Source of the DNA: Sva-07 sp963717385 | GTDB taxonomy: Bacteria; Actinomycetota; Acidimicrobiia; Acidimicrobiales; Ilumatobacteraceae | Length of the DNA: 41,180 nt | NCBI GenBank assembly: GCA_963717385.1 | Contig: CAVQWE010000022.1 | Location: forward strand, 1 to 41,180 | Direction: 5' to 3' | Shown here: positions 17,993-26,830 of the stretch, one piece after another | How positions within the stretch are numbered: position 1 is the first letter of the stretch | How the letters are laid out: each line of letters starts with the position of its first letter | Program-made: the position numbers and the translations under genes | The notes under the pieces: model-generated | The model's database searches: none | What the model saw: only the letters and a program-made list of their open reading frames with translations | Told to the model about the DNA's origin: nothing

Positions 17993-18193
17993 CGTGTGGT
18001 CTCTGGACTCTGCTGACGTCTCGTGACACAGTGATTCCTGCACGATCGATCGGATTCGCTCATGAAGTCGGTGGAATGTGCCGAAGGCTGTTGAGACGAC
18101 CGCCGAGAAAGTGATCATTCATGCACTCCGCCACCACGTTCCCTCGCACGCCACTGGTCATCACCGCCGGCGGTCTGACCGCTGGACCAGTGC

Positions 18194-18952
18194 ATGCGCA
18201 GCTTTCGTGATGGCGATCGTGAGTCGCTGCTGCACAACTACCTGGTGCTGGTGCGTCGCATGCGCGACCAGCAACGCGAGCCGAGCATCACACTGAGAAA
18301 CGCCGACATCGACGCGCTGTCCGAGCATCTCGGGGCCAGTCCCGAGGCCGTGCTCGGCGACCTGCTCGACCGGATGGGCGCAACGCGCGCCCAACGCAAG
18401 GCGCTGTTCGCGATGTTCGCCGTCGGCGCCCTGTCGATCGTGGCGACGGGCTCGGTGGCACTCGAGCTGGCGCCGTCGGGCGCCCTGGCCGACGGTCCGA
18501 ACGACGCCCGGCCGGCAATCGAGTCGGTCGAGGCGACGATGCCGGTGGCCGTGAACGACCCGGAAATCGCGGTGGTCACGGAGAACTCCGTCGTCGAGGC
18601 CCCGACGGTTGCAGTGCCCGCGCACACAGCGGTACCGGAGGCCGAACTGGCGACTGCAGTGGGCGGCGACGACTGGGAGTACGTGCTGTCGCTGCATCAA
18701 CTTGCGCACGCACTGGGCACTCAGGAAGCGGCCGAGTTGGGAGCCGCCGGCGCCACGGCGGGTGTTGGTGTGGCCGATGATGGGTCGGCGGTTGCTGTTG
18801 GCCAGGCGCCGGTTCCTCCGTCGGAGGGTGTTGGTGTGGCCGATGATGGGTCGACGGTTGCTGTTGGCCAGGCGCCGGTTCCTCCGTCGGAGGGTGTTGG
18901 CGTTGCCGACGACGGTTCGGTCGTCGCTGTCGCCCCGCCTCCGGTTCCCTGA
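18194..18952 (+). CDS. membrane-anchored protein with 22-residue C-terminal repeats, unknown function
   Basis: A 252-residue protein. Residues 1-75 are charged and helical (LLHNYLVLVRRMRDQQREPS and a possible helix-turn-helix-like stretch ADIDALSEHLGASPEAVLGDLL), with one hydrophobic segment at about 76-95, then an acidic, Val/Ala-rich outside region. The end is built of 22-residue units of the type GVGVADDGSxVAVGQAPVPPSE. I do not recognise the family; the layout suggests a cell-surface protein with a repetitive stalk. The ATG 18194 start has no clear ribosome binding site. Its stop is 16 bases from the end of the convergent oxygenase gene. Confidence 0.6.
   Translation: MRSFRDGDRESLLHNYLVLVRRMRDQQREPSITLRNADIDALSEHLGASPEAVLGDLLDRMGATRAQRKALFAMFAVGALSIVATGSVALELAPSGALADGPNDARPAIESVEATMPVAVNDPEIAVVTENSVVEAPTVAVPAHTAVPEAELATAVGGDDWEYVLSLHQLAHALGTQEAAELGAAGATAGVGVADDGSAVAVGQAPVPPSEGVGVADDGSTVAVGQAPVPPSEGVGVADDGSVVAVAPPPVP
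18761..18951 (+). repeat. 66-bp tandem repeat, two near-identical copies plus a diverged third
   Basis: Copies begin at 18761, 18827 and 18893. The first two differ by one base and use atypical codons (ggt, gtt, gat, gct). The third is shortened and keeps the protein pattern while using the GC-rich codons of the genome. This points to recent duplication or conversion of the first two. Confidence 0.85.
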
Positions 18953-18968
18953 GTCAGGGATTCAACGG

Positions 18969-19989
18969 TCAGCGATCGTGGGCGGCGCTGAAGAGTTCGG
19001 GAAAGACTTTGGAGACCTTGGCCGTCAGGTAGTCGCCGTAGGTTCCTTCCCAGGCGGTCACGTCGGTGCCGTCCCAGCGGTCCGACGACGACATCGGCGC
19101 CGAATCGAGTCGGCAAGGTCGGCACGGTGGCGTCCCACGACGGGTCGAAGAAGTAGGGAAACGACAGCCGGCTTCGCCCCGAGGTGTTGCGAACCCGGTG
19201 CGGCGTCGAGCGGTACCTGCCGCCCGTGAGCCGTTCGAGCATGTCGCCGAGGTTGCACACGATCACGCCCGGGGTCGGTTCGACGTCGATCCATGTGCCA
19301 TCGACGGCGCGCACCTGAAGCCCACCGAGTTGGTCTTGAGCAAGCAGTGTGAGCAGGCCGTAGTCGCTGTGTTCGCCGACGCCCCAGTGCTCGTCGTCGT
19401 CGGGATCGCTCGGGGGATAGTGGAAGATGCGGAACAGCACCGTGGGGTCAGCGGTGAGCTCGCGTTCGAACCAGTCGGCTGGCAATCCGAGTCCGAGCGC
19501 GACGCCGCGCATCACCGCATCAGCCACCGGCCGCAGCGTGTCGAGCCACCCGAGCACCGCGGTGCGCAGATCGTCTGAGCCGGCGGGGAACAGATTGGCG
19601 CCGTGCAGCGGAGTGCCGGCCACGACGAGCGGATGATCGCCGGCGTGTTCGGTGCCGAAGTAGATGCCTTCCTTGCGGTCGGGGGTACCGGAGGTGAGCT
19701 CGCCACCCACGGGGAACCACCCACGCCACGCCGACCCGGCCGTGGCCATGGCGATTGCGCCCTTGTCGGCGTCGGTCAGCGAGAAGAAGGCGTGCGAGGC
19801 TGTCTCGAGCCGCTGCTGCAAGGTGGCCGGGATGCCGTGGCCGACGATCGAGAAGAAGCCGACGGTCCGGCAGGCGGCGTCGATCTGCCCGGCGACCGCT
19901 GCGAGAGCGGCCTCGGTTGCGCGCTGATCGAGGAGTGGGGCGACATCGATCACGGGCAACGAGGCGGGGGAGTGTGGGGCAGCGCTCAC
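18969..19989 (-). CDS. 2-oxoglutarate/Fe(II)-dependent oxygenase, isopenicillin N synthase family (one +1 frame change)
   Basis: Non-heme iron oxygenase with the family's N-terminal domain (LPVIDVAPLL, FFSIVGHGIP) and a jelly-roll core. Iron ligands are visible: HSD in GEHSDYGLLTLLAQD and the distal His in STPHRVRNTSGRSRLSFPYF, which also has the RxS motif for 2-oxoglutarate. The open frame runs past the gene end because of one extra base near 19080; the shifted frame gives the normal end RWDGTDVTAWEGTYGDYL and stops at 18969, for about 339 residues. The substrate is unknown. GTG 19989 lacks a ribosome binding site; TACGTT eight bases upstream suggests a near-leaderless transcript. Confidence 0.85.
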
Positions 19990-20015
19990 GACTTGGTAAC
20001 GTACCGCTCTGCTAC

Positions 20016-20089
20016 GGGCGCGTAGCTCAGTTGGTTAGAGCGCTACCATGACACGGTAGAGGTCCCGGGTTCGAGTCCCGTCGTGCCCA
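20016..20089 (+). tRNA. tRNA-Val (anticodon GAC)
   Basis: A full cloverleaf folds: 7-bp acceptor stem (20016-20022 with 20082-20088, one G-U), D arm GCTC/GAGC, anticodon stem CTACC/GGTAG with loop ATGACAC (anticodon GAC at 20050-20052, T33 present), five-base variable loop, and T arm with loop TTCGAGT and one C-U mismatch at its base. CCA is not encoded. A -10-like TAACGT lies at 19997-20002. Confidence 0.93.
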
Positions 20090-20091
20090 CT

Positions 20092-20117
20092 GAAAGTGCC
20101 TCCTGTCTGGTGCTTTC
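20092..20117 (+). terminator. hairpin after tRNA-Val
   Basis: GAAAGTGCC (20092-20100) pairs with GGTGCTTTC (20109-20117) through nine pairs, two of them G-U, around an eight-base loop, directly behind the tRNA. Confidence 0.5.
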
Positions 20118-20394
20118 GTATCCCGAGGTGCGCTATCAGGTAACCGATGGTTGCTCGGCCAACGCTGCACGGCTGAGAGGGAGCGAGGCGCCGATCGTTC
20201 GGGGACACGCAGCGACCAGTTGCGCACGAACGACGACGGTCTGGGACGACGGTGTGGATCGTGTCGATGACCGAGCCAGCACACGCAGTGATGCCAGGTA
20301 GTAGGGTGCTGCGACGTATTCGAAGAAGGTCATTCCCGCACATGACGAGGTTCCAACGGCGCCAGCCGTCCACCGACCGGGTGAGGACGAAGAG
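20118..20394. other. intergenic stretch, little visible
   Basis: No supported gene. The leftward ORF here is a known artefact class, antisense to the tRNA. A -10-like TAGGGT at 20302-20307 could serve the OmpA-family gene, but no good -35 is visible. Confidence 0.4.
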
Positions 20395-21291
20395 TTGTTT
20401 CTTTTCTACGACGAATTCTACCGTCCACGGCTTTGGACGAAGATCGCGGCGGTCGTTGTACCCGTCCTCCTGCTGGTCCTCGCCTTCGTGCTGCTGCGAC
20501 CCGACAACGGGCCGCGCTTTGTGGTCGCACCCGACCCGACCGCTGACAACGAGGTGGACGCCTCGATCGTTCCGGACACGACGACGGAGACCAGCTCCGA
20601 CACGACGACGGAGACCAGCTCCGACACGACGACGGAGGCCACCTCCGATGTGACGACCGGGGTCAGCCCTGGCACGTCGGACGTCTCTGCCACGTCGGTG
20701 GCCAGCCTGCCGCCGGCACCGGAGACCTCGCCTTCGGCGTACCCGACGGGACCGGACGGCCTACCGCTTCCGGTGGTGGTGATCTTCGACACCGAAACCA
20801 TCACGATCGCGGGGCAGGTTCCATCGCAGGCTGCGAAGGACCGTCTTGCTGGTTTGGCCAAGGCGAACAGCCAGTTCCCTGACGCACAGGTGGTCGACAA
20901 CGTCGTCATCAATCCGGCCGTGCCGATCTCCGTCGGCGTCCGGGTGATCGAGCTCAATTCGGCACGCTTTCCCGAAGGCAACGCAGACATCCTGCCCGCC
21001 CACGCGCTCGAGCTCGACCGTGTCGTCGCCATCATGAACGCGATCCCCAACATCTCCGTCGTCGTGGTCGGGCATGCTGATCAGCGGGGCGACGACCTCA
21101 CGAACTTCGCGATCTCGGACGACCGTGCTCGAGCCGTCGTCAACTATCTGCTGTACCTCGGAATCTCGCCCACCCGGTTGTCCTCGCGAGCGGCTGGCGA
21201 AACCGACCTCCTCGCCGTCGGTGACGACGACGCCGCACTGGCCCTCAACCGACGCACCGAGTTCGTCTTCTTCGGGTTGCTCATCGAATGA
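20395..21291 (+). CDS. OmpA-family peptidoglycan-binding membrane protein
   Basis: A 298-residue protein with one membrane anchor (about residues 16-36), a Thr/Ser/Asp-rich spacer containing three eight-residue DTTTETSS-type repeats, a BON-like region (TITIAGQVPSQAAKDRLAGL) and a C-terminal OmpA-like domain (about 190-295). The peptidoglycan-binding pattern is visible: FAISDDRARAVVNYLLYLGI and ALNRRTEFVF. It probably tethers the membrane to the cell wall. The start is TTG 20395, the only start after the in-frame stop at 20302; GTGAGG lies eight bases before it, which supports this unusual codon. Confidence 0.8.
   Translation: MFLFYDEFYRPRLWTKIAAVVVPVLLLVLAFVLLRPDNGPRFVVAPDPTADNEVDASIVPDTTTETSSDTTTETSSDTTTEATSDVTTGVSPGTSDVSATSVASLPPAPETSPSAYPTGPDGLPLPVVVIFDTETITIAGQVPSQAAKDRLAGLAKANSQFPDAQVVDNVVINPAVPISVGVRVIELNSARFPEGNADILPAHALELDRVVAIMNAIPNISVVVVGHADQRGDDLTNFAISDDRARAVVNYLLYLGISPTRLSSRAAGETDLLAVGDDDAALALNRRTEFVFFGLLIE
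20575..20646 (+). repeat. 24-bp tandem repeat in the OmpA-family gene
   Basis: Three in-frame units (20575, 20599, 20623) encode DTTTETSS-type octapeptides. The first two are identical; the third has two changes. It probably sets spacer length. Confidence 0.85.
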
Positions 21292-21355
21292 GCGCGTCAG
21301 ACATGCATTCCGCCACTCGAATCGGCTGACCCCCGCTCCGGAGTGTCGGATCGTT

Positions 21356-21361
21356 TAGCGT
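21356..21361 (+). promoter_or_regulatory. -10 box TAGCGT, leaderless start of the aldo/keto reductase gene
   Basis: TAGCGT ends six bases before ATG 21368 and no ribosome binding site is present, which fits a leaderless mRNA. The same hexamer precedes the start codon of the dehydrogenase gene on the other strand (25103-25108) by seven bases. Confidence 0.45.
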
Positions 21362-21367
21362 CGAACC

Positions 21368-22303
21368 ATGGAGTTTCGACCGCTCGGCCGCCTGACAGTC
21401 TCCACCGTCGGACTCGGCTGCAACAACTTCGGGATGCGGATCGATGCCGACCAGACGCAGCGCGTCGTCGACGCTGCGATCGACGCTGGCATCAACTACT
21501 TCGACACGGCGGAGAGCTACGGAAATGGCCGCTCGGAGGAGCTCCTCGGCCGGGCTCTCGGCTCGCGACGCAGTGACGTCGTCGTCGCCACCAAATGGGG
21601 CCACACGGCCAGTCTCGACGACGACGAACGTGGCGGTGACCCGGCACAGATCCGGCGTCGACTCGATGCGAGTCTGCAGCGGCTCAGCACCGACTACATC
21701 GACCACTACCAGCTGCATCGCCCCGACCCCGTCACCCCGGTGGAGGAGACCCTGGGATGTCTTGCGGAACTGCAGGAGCAGGGCAAGATCCGTGAGATCG
21801 GGTGTACGGCGTTCTCCGCCGATCAGATCATCGAATCGCATGAGGCGGCCCGGTCGCTCGGCGTCGCACCGTACGCGTCGGTCCAGAACCACTACAGCCT
21901 GCTGACGCGTGGACCGGAAGTCGACGGTGTGTTCGCCGCATGCGAGGAGCTCGACATGGCATTCGTGCCGTTCTTCCCGCTGGAGTCGGGCCTCTTGACT
22001 GGCAAGTATCGACTCGGCGAGGAGCGTCCGACCGGTGCGCGGCTGACGGTGTGGGGTGACCGGGCGACCATGTTCATCGACGACGACAAGCTCGACGCGG
22101 TTGAGCGTCTGACCGAGTGGTGCGCGTCTCGAGATCGTTCACTGCTCGAGTTGGCGATCAGCTGGCACACCTCGCACCCGCTGGTGGCGTCGGTCATCGC
22201 CGGGGCGACATCGCCCGAACAGGTGGATGCGAACGTTGAGTCGGCGAACTGGTCCCTGACCGTCGAGGACCGGGCCGAAGTCGACGCTGTGCTGGCCGGC
22301 TGA
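21368..22303 (+). CDS. aldo/keto reductase
   Basis: A 311-residue NADPH-dependent oxidoreductase with the (beta/alpha)8 family motifs: GLGCNNFGM, the catalytic Asp/Tyr in NYFDTAESYGNG, Lys in VVATKWGH and His in YQLHRPDP. The C-terminal segment SVIAGATSPEQVDANV forms the cofactor site. It resembles the YajO/Gcy-like group acting on aldehydes or ketosugars; the substrate is unknown. It is convergent with the PhyH-SDR-dehydrogenase operon and could work with it. Intact. Confidence 0.9.
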   Translation: MEFRPLGRLTVSTVGLGCNNFGMRIDADQTQRVVDAAIDAGINYFDTAESYGNGRSEELLGRALGSRRSDVVVATKWGHTASLDDDERGGDPAQIRRRLDASLQRLSTDYIDHYQLHRPDPVTPVEETLGCLAELQEQGKIREIGCTAFSADQIIESHEAARSLGVAPYASVQNHYSLLTRGPEVDGVFAACEELDMAFVPFFPLESGLLTGKYRLGEERPTGARLTVWGDRATMFIDDDKLDAVERLTEWCASRDRSLLELAISWHTSHPLVASVIAGATSPEQVDANVESANWSLTVEDRAEVDAVLAG

Positions 22304-22422
22304 GACACGTCCGGCGGCCCGGCCTCGAGTGCCGTCGTGCCCATCACATCACCTCCTCTCTGCCTTCCACGCTTCGCCACGGTGTCGGTCGCTGCCAGGG
22401 CACGAGCTCCACCGAGTGGGTG

Positions 22423-23280
22423 TCAGTCGCGGGCGAGGAGACCGTCGACGGTCTCGAGGAGGTCCGGAGCGTCGTTGTGTGAGTGGGTGAAGCCGAGCGC
22501 CCGTTCCTGGCGGATGGTGTCGACCGACCGGAACGCAGCGATGTAGGCCCGGCGACGACTGGTCGTGGAGGTGTTGCCCCCTGATCCGTGCAGTACGCCT
22601 TCGTTGTGCACGGTGATGTCGCCGCGACGGATCTCGACCGGCACGAGCGTGTCGTCGGGCCGCAGGTCGGTCACGAGGGTGTGTTGGTCTTCGCGGTTGC
22701 CGCTGAGCGGGCGATGCGGACGAACCGATTCTCGATGGCTCCCGGGAAGGAACTGCATGCACCCGTTCTCGGTCGTGGAATCGTCGACCGCGAGCCAACA
22801 TGTGGCGGTTCGGCGGTCGTCGGTGTTGATCCAATAGGCCTGATCCTGATGCCAGGCGAACACGGCGTCATTGCGTCCCGGCTGTTTCGCGAGGAGCTGG
22901 TCGAAGTCGAGCATCATGCCCTCGCCGCACAACTGCTCGGCGATCGACAGCCCGACCCGTTCGAAGACGTTGTCCTGCCAGTCGGGGTAGTAACGGCGCG
23001 GCAGCATCACGTTGAAGATCGCGTAGCCGGACGGGTCGGTGCCGTACTCGCCCGACACCATGTCGGAGAGATCCTTGCCGGGCACGTCGATCTCGCCACG
23101 CATGAACCGGTCGTAGACGACCTCGATCGCGTCGACTTCGCCGGTCGTCAGCACGCCGGGCAGGTGGACGAAACCATCCCGGTCGAAACTGGCGATCTCG
23201 TCGTCGCTGATCAGGTACCGGTCGCCGCTGCGCACTCCCACGATCGTGACTGTACGACGAGCACCGAACAACGGTTGCAC
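22423..23280 (-). CDS. phytanoyl-CoA dioxygenase (PhyH) family protein
   Basis: A 285-residue Fe(II)/2-oxoglutarate dioxygenase. The opening DDEIASFDRDGFVHLPGVL is typical, and the iron ligands are in FAWHQDQAYW (His-x-Asp) and the distal His in VLHGSGGN; FLPGSHRES lies between. It hydroxylates a small substrate that cannot be named. It is the third gene of a leftward operon, 31 bases after the SDR gene. The start is uncertain: GTG 23280, or GTG 23241/23235 just before GDRYLISDDE. Confidence 0.87.
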   Translation of the reverse strand: MQPLFGARRTVTIVGVRSGDRYLISDDEIASFDRDGFVHLPGVLTTGEVDAIEVVYDRFMRGEIDVPGKDLSDMVSGEYGTDPSGYAIFNVMLPRRYYPDWQDNVFERVGLSIAEQLCGEGMMLDFDQLLAKQPGRNDAVFAWHQDQAYWINTDDRRTATCWLAVDDSTTENGCMQFLPGSHRESVRPHRPLSGNREDQHTLVTDLRPDDTLVPVEIRRGDITVHNEGVLHGSGGNTSTTSRRRAYIAAFRSVDTIRQERALGFTHSHNDAPDLLETVDGLLARD

Positions 23281-23311
23281 TTGGAGGAGCGTGTTCGCGG
23301 CGCCGTTCGGG

Positions 23312-24082
23312 TCAGAATCGACCGCCGTCGACGAGGAAGTTCTGCGCCGTGCACGCAGCCCCGTCGTCGGCGGCGAGGAACAGCACCATCTGCGAGAACT
23401 CGGCCGGGGTGATTCGTCGCTTGATCGCCTGATCGCGCATCGTGCCCGCTTCGCCTTCAGGTGTCCACCACTTGGTGAGTTGGCGTTCGGTCGGTACCCA
23501 CCCGGGCATCACGGTGTTGACACGAACACCATCGACACCGAATGTGCGAGCCATCGTTCGGGTGATTCCCTCGACGGCTGACTTCGCAATGGCGTAGCCG
23601 GGGAACATGTCCTCTTGCATCATGTAGCTGCTCGAGCCGATGTTGACGATCGAACCGCTGCCGGCCTCGATCATCTGCGGAGCGAGCGCCTGAATCGCAA
23701 AGAAGTAGTGGCGCAGGTTGGTGTTGATCCGGTTGTCGAAGTAGTCCGGGGTCATGTCGCGCCAGTCGTGGCGATCGTCGCTGGCAGCATTGTTGACCAG
23801 TACCTCGATGCTTCCCAATGACTCGATGGCCGTGACGCACGCCCGTTGCAGCGCGGGGATGTCGAGCAGATCGACCTCGGCGAACTCCGGAGCATGGGCA
23901 ACGCCGTGTTCGACACAGCGGGCCACGGTGGCTGCTGCGGCCTCGGCGTTGATGTCGACGAAGAAGACCTTGGAGCCCTGCAGTGCGAACTCTTCGACCA
24001 GTGCGCTTCCGATCCCTGCAGCGCCGCCCGTGATGAACACACCGCGGTCGGCGAGTGATGGGTACGTGGCATATCGGGTCAT
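23312..24082 (-). CDS. short-chain dehydrogenase/reductase (SDR)
   Basis: A 256-residue classical SDR. The nucleotide-binding TGGAAGIGSALV, the structural NNAAS, the catalytic Ser in NIGSSS, the YAIAK (YxxxK) pair and MPGWVPT after strand 6 are all present. ATG 24082 is chosen because GAGGAGA lies seven bases upstream. The start overlaps the stop of the upstream dehydrogenase gene (ATGA), indicating translational coupling. It probably oxidises or reduces a hydroxy/keto group in the same pathway as its neighbours. Confidence 0.92.
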   Translation of the reverse strand: MTRYATYPSLADRGVFITGGAAGIGSALVEEFALQGSKVFFVDINAEAAAATVARCVEHGVAHAPEFAEVDLLDIPALQRACVTAIESLGSIEVLVNNAASDDRHDWRDMTPDYFDNRINTNLRHYFFAIQALAPQMIEAGSGSIVNIGSSSYMMQEDMFPGYAIAKSAVEGITRTMARTFGVDGVRVNTVMPGWVPTERQLTKWWTPEGEAGTMRDQAIKRRITPAEFSQMVLFLAADDGAACTAQNFLVDGGRF

Positions 24083-25095
24083 GGCGTCTCCTCGAGTTCG
24101 TTGTTGGCTCCCCACCAGGATCGCAGGCGGTGGGCACTTTCGGCGTTGACGGTGCGAGGCGGCATCACGCCGTTCATGATCGCCTCGATCTGCTCGACTG
24201 AACTGAACGCTTGAGCGTCTGCGCTGTTGGGTGTGAGCCCCCCGAGGTGCGGTGTCGAGACCACTCCGTGGCGCTGCGCCAGCCCCGGCGAGGGGCGTTG
24301 ATCAGCGCCACGCCCGACGTCCATTGCCAAACCACCCAGATGGCCCGAATCGAGTGCGTTGGCGACAGCGTCCTCGTCGAGCAACTCTCCCCGCGAGATG
24401 TTGACGAGCATCGCGCCGGGTCGCATCATGCGCAGTGCGGCGTCATCGATCAGGTTCTCGGTGGCCGGCGTCGCCGGAGCGAGCGGCAGTACGAAGTCGG
24501 ATCTGGCCAGCAGATCGTCGAACTCGCACTGCTCGAATCCTTCGCCCGAGGCATCTGCCAGCGGGTCGGCAACGAGCACCTGCATCCCGATGTGGCGCAG
24601 CATGACCGCAAGGCGAGCCCCGATCGCTCCGTAGCCGATGATGCCGGCCACGCTTCCCTCCAACTGGATTCCGAGCCGCTGCGGCGGGCGACGGCCAGAG
24701 CGAACATCGATCGTCGATTCCGTCACGTTTCGGGCGAGGTCGAGCATGAGCGCCAGGGCCAATTCAGCTGTTGACGCGATGAAACTCTTGTCGGCGTGGC
24801 CGACGAGCACACCCGCAGCGCTGGCTGATGGCACGTCGATCGTGCTGATGTCGACAGCGCAACGCAGAAATGCGAGCAGATGCGGGAGACCGGAGAACAC
24901 CTCGGCCTCACCGGGTGTCGAACGGTGCGCAATGATCACGTCGCACTGTGCAGCAGCTTCGATGAGTTCGGACATGTCGAGGTCGCGTGAGAGGGGATTG
25001 AGCACGACGTCGGCAACGGCCTGCAACTTGGGCAGCGCCCGGGCGTAGTAGGCGTCGAGATCTTCAGGGGAGTGGGTGAGGAACGCAGTCAGCAC
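24079..25095 (-). CDS. D-isomer-specific 2-hydroxyacid dehydrogenase
   Basis: A 338-residue NAD(P)-dependent enzyme reducing 2-keto acids or the reverse. Visible: cofactor motif GIIGYGAIGARLAVML, catalytic Arg in VNISRGELLDE, the Asp/Glu region around AMDVGRG, and the catalytic His in TPHLGGLT. It is the first gene of the three-gene leftward operon. GTG 25095 lacks a ribosome binding site, but TAGCGT ends seven bases upstream (25103-25108), consistent with a leaderless transcript. The substrate is unknown. Confidence 0.9.
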   Translation of the reverse strand: MLTAFLTHSPEDLDAYYARALPKLQAVADVVLNPLSRDLDMSELIEAAAQCDVIIAHRSTPGEAEVFSGLPHLLAFLRCAVDISTIDVPSASAAGVLVGHADKSFIASTAELALALMLDLARNVTESTIDVRSGRRPPQRLGIQLEGSVAGIIGYGAIGARLAVMLRHIGMQVLVADPLADASGEGFEQCEFDDLLARSDFVLPLAPATPATENLIDDAALRMMRPGAMLVNISRGELLDEDAVANALDSGHLGGLAMDVGRGADQRPSPGLAQRHGVVSTPHLGGLTPNSADAQAFSSVEQIEAIMNGVMPPRTVNAESAHRLRSWWGANNELEETP

Positions 25096-25102
25096 GATCC
25101 GG

Positions 25103-25108
25103 ACGCTA
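25103..25108 (-). promoter_or_regulatory. -10 box TAGCGT for the dehydrogenase operon
   Basis: On the minus strand TAGCGT is followed by seven bases and GTG 25095. The spacing fits transcription starting at the start codon. Confidence 0.45.
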
Positions 25109-25208
25109 ATGGCATGCCTGAGCGCGTTGGAGGTGACCGACGGCGCGGCTCGTTCGTCACCGAGTGGAACGCATAGCGTTCGCGGACACCAGCAACCAGG
25201 GGGTTTCG

Positions 25209-25490
25209 ATGATCAAAGTCAGTGTGATGTACCCGAAGTCCGAAGGCTCGACCTTCGACATGGACTACTACAAGACCAAGCACATGGAGATCGTCGATGC
25301 GACGATGAAGCCCTCCCGGTGGGAGATCGACGGTGGCGTCGATGGCCCCTACGCCGCGATCGGACACTTGTACTTCGACTCCATGGACGCCATGGGCGCA
25401 GCGATGGGCAACGCCGGCGACGCGATGGCCGACGTGGCCAACTTCACCAACATCGAATCGGCGATACAGGTGTCAGAGATCGTCTCCTGA
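25209..25490 (+). CDS. EthD-domain small protein
   Basis: A 93-residue single-domain protein of the dimeric alpha/beta-barrel EthD family: IKVSVMYPKSEGSTFDMDYY, the KHMEIV segment, and the FTNIESAIQVSEI end. Members accompany oxidative degradation pathways, but the reaction is often unknown. ATG 25209 is preceded by AGGGGG at seven bases, deciding it over the upstream in-frame start. TAGCGT at 25174-25179 could be its -10 box. Confidence 0.83.
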   Translation: MIKVSVMYPKSEGSTFDMDYYKTKHMEIVDATMKPSRWEIDGGVDGPYAAIGHLYFDSMDAMGAAMGNAGDAMADVANFTNIESAIQVSEIVS

Positions 25491-25524
25491 CGACACGCTG
25501 TCGCCGAACGTCTCGCACGAGGCC

Positions 25525-26769
25525 TCAGCCGAGGCGTCGGAGCTCGGTGTTGCGCACGTAGGTGGTCATCACGACCGCGAAGCCGATCGCAGCCGCGAAG
25601 CTGATCGCGTTGCCGGTACCGATCTGTGACGCCAAGATCCCGATGGCGAGTGCGCCGAACGGCATCAGCCCCATCGCCACCAGGGTGTAGAGGCCCATCA
25701 CGCGACCCATCAGCGCCTGCGGCGTGTTGGCCTGCACGAGGCCCTGGTTCATGTTGATGAAGAATCCTCCTGCCAGCCCCATCACGAACGCCAGCACGAG
25801 GACCTGACCAAAGGTGGTGGTCCGACCGGTGAGGAACGTGATCACCGAGCCGCAGATCATCGCGCGTTGGAAGATCGCCCCCTTGTTCTTCATGTCGCCT
25901 TTGCGCATCACCACGAACGACGTGATCGCCATGCCGAGCCCCATCAACGCCAGTGGGAGGGCCGCCTGGCCGGCGTCCTGTCCGAGCTCGTCCTTCACGT
26001 GGGCCTGAATGGTGACCATGATCGCCGGGTTGATCGTGAGGCTGGCGGTGAGCAACAAGCCGAAGAGCGTCTTGAGGTGTGGGTCGTCGAGCACGTGTCG
26101 GACCGCTGTGCGGGTCTCCGCCACCACCGAGCGTCGCTCGCGGACCTCGTCATGGGGAGGCACCTGCAGACGCAGGAGGAACATGACTCCGACCATCATC
26201 AGCATCGCCTGGAACCAGAACGCACCTTCGAAGCCGAACTGGTCGCCGACCACCTTGGCGAGCACCGGACCGAGGATCATCGACAACGTGATCGCGATCG
26301 CATTGAGCGCAATCGCGCCGAAGAGCTGCTCTTTGGCGACGAGTGTCGGAATCATCGCCGAACGTACGGGCGAGCCGATGGCCGAGGCCGAACCCGCCAG
26401 CAAGGTCGCGACGATCACCCAGCCGAGGTTGATCACGTCCGCGCTGATGGCGACAGCCGTGCCTGCCATGACCAGGCCGCTGGCGACCTGGGTGACGATC
26501 AGCATGTTGCGACGATTCCAGCGGTCGGCCCAGGCACCTGCCTGGAGCACCAGGAGTGCCGTGGGGATCCCGAGCGTGAAGACGACGAGACCCTGGATGC
26601 TCTCGCTGCGCAGGAGCCCATCGAGCACCAGCCAGCCGAACACGAACCGCTGCGCGTTCACCACGAGGAAGAAGGCGACGTTGTTGAACCACAGGTTCCG
26701 GAACGCAGGAACCCTCAGCGGGTTCGGTGGACGCAGGACTGCGTCGGTCGACTGTTCCGCTGTGGTCAC
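25525..26769 (-). CDS. MFS transporter
   Basis: A 414-residue major facilitator protein with about twelve hydrophobic segments, again of the MFS_3/EntS-like type: FRNLWFNNVAFFLVVNAQRF in helix 1, the GAWADRWNRRN loop, and SASAIGSPVRSAMIPTLV. It is probably an exporter; the substrate is unknown. GTG 26769 is preferred over a 109-residue upstream extension that overlaps the endonuclease gene. It is the last gene of a leftward run beginning with the acyl-CoA dehydrogenase. Confidence 0.87.
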   Translation of the reverse strand: MTTAEQSTDAVLRPPNPLRVPAFRNLWFNNVAFFLVVNAQRFVFGWLVLDGLLRSESIQGLVVFTLGIPTALLVLQAGAWADRWNRRNMLIVTQVASGLVMAGTAVAISADVINLGWVIVATLLAGSASAIGSPVRSAMIPTLVAKEQLFGAIALNAIAITLSMILGPVLAKVVGDQFGFEGAFWFQAMLMMVGVMFLLRLQVPPHDEVRERRSVVAETRTAVRHVLDDPHLKTLFGLLLTASLTINPAIMVTIQAHVKDELGQDAGQAALPLALMGLGMAITSFVVMRKGDMKNKGAIFQRAMICGSVITFLTGRTTTFGQVLVLAFVMGLAGGFFINMNQGLVQANTPQALMGRVMGLYTLVAMGLMPFGALAIGILASQIGTGNAISFAAAIGFAVVMTTYVRNTELRRLG

Positions 26770-26830
26770 CGGGCGAGCTTGGCACCACGCCGAGGCGCAC
26801 ATCGGGTCGGACCGACGTCGGATACTCGGG

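Noticed and set aside
18721..18968. C-terminal extension of the oxygenase with GGTGAWPTATxDPSSATPTPS repeats
   Set aside because: It is the antisense reading of the 66-bp repeat of the convergent gene, reached only because of the frame change near 19080.
20035..20373. Leftward ORF overlapping tRNA-Val, ending DGTRTRDLYRVMVAL
   Set aside because: This is the well-known false protein produced by reading antisense through a tRNA and its flank.
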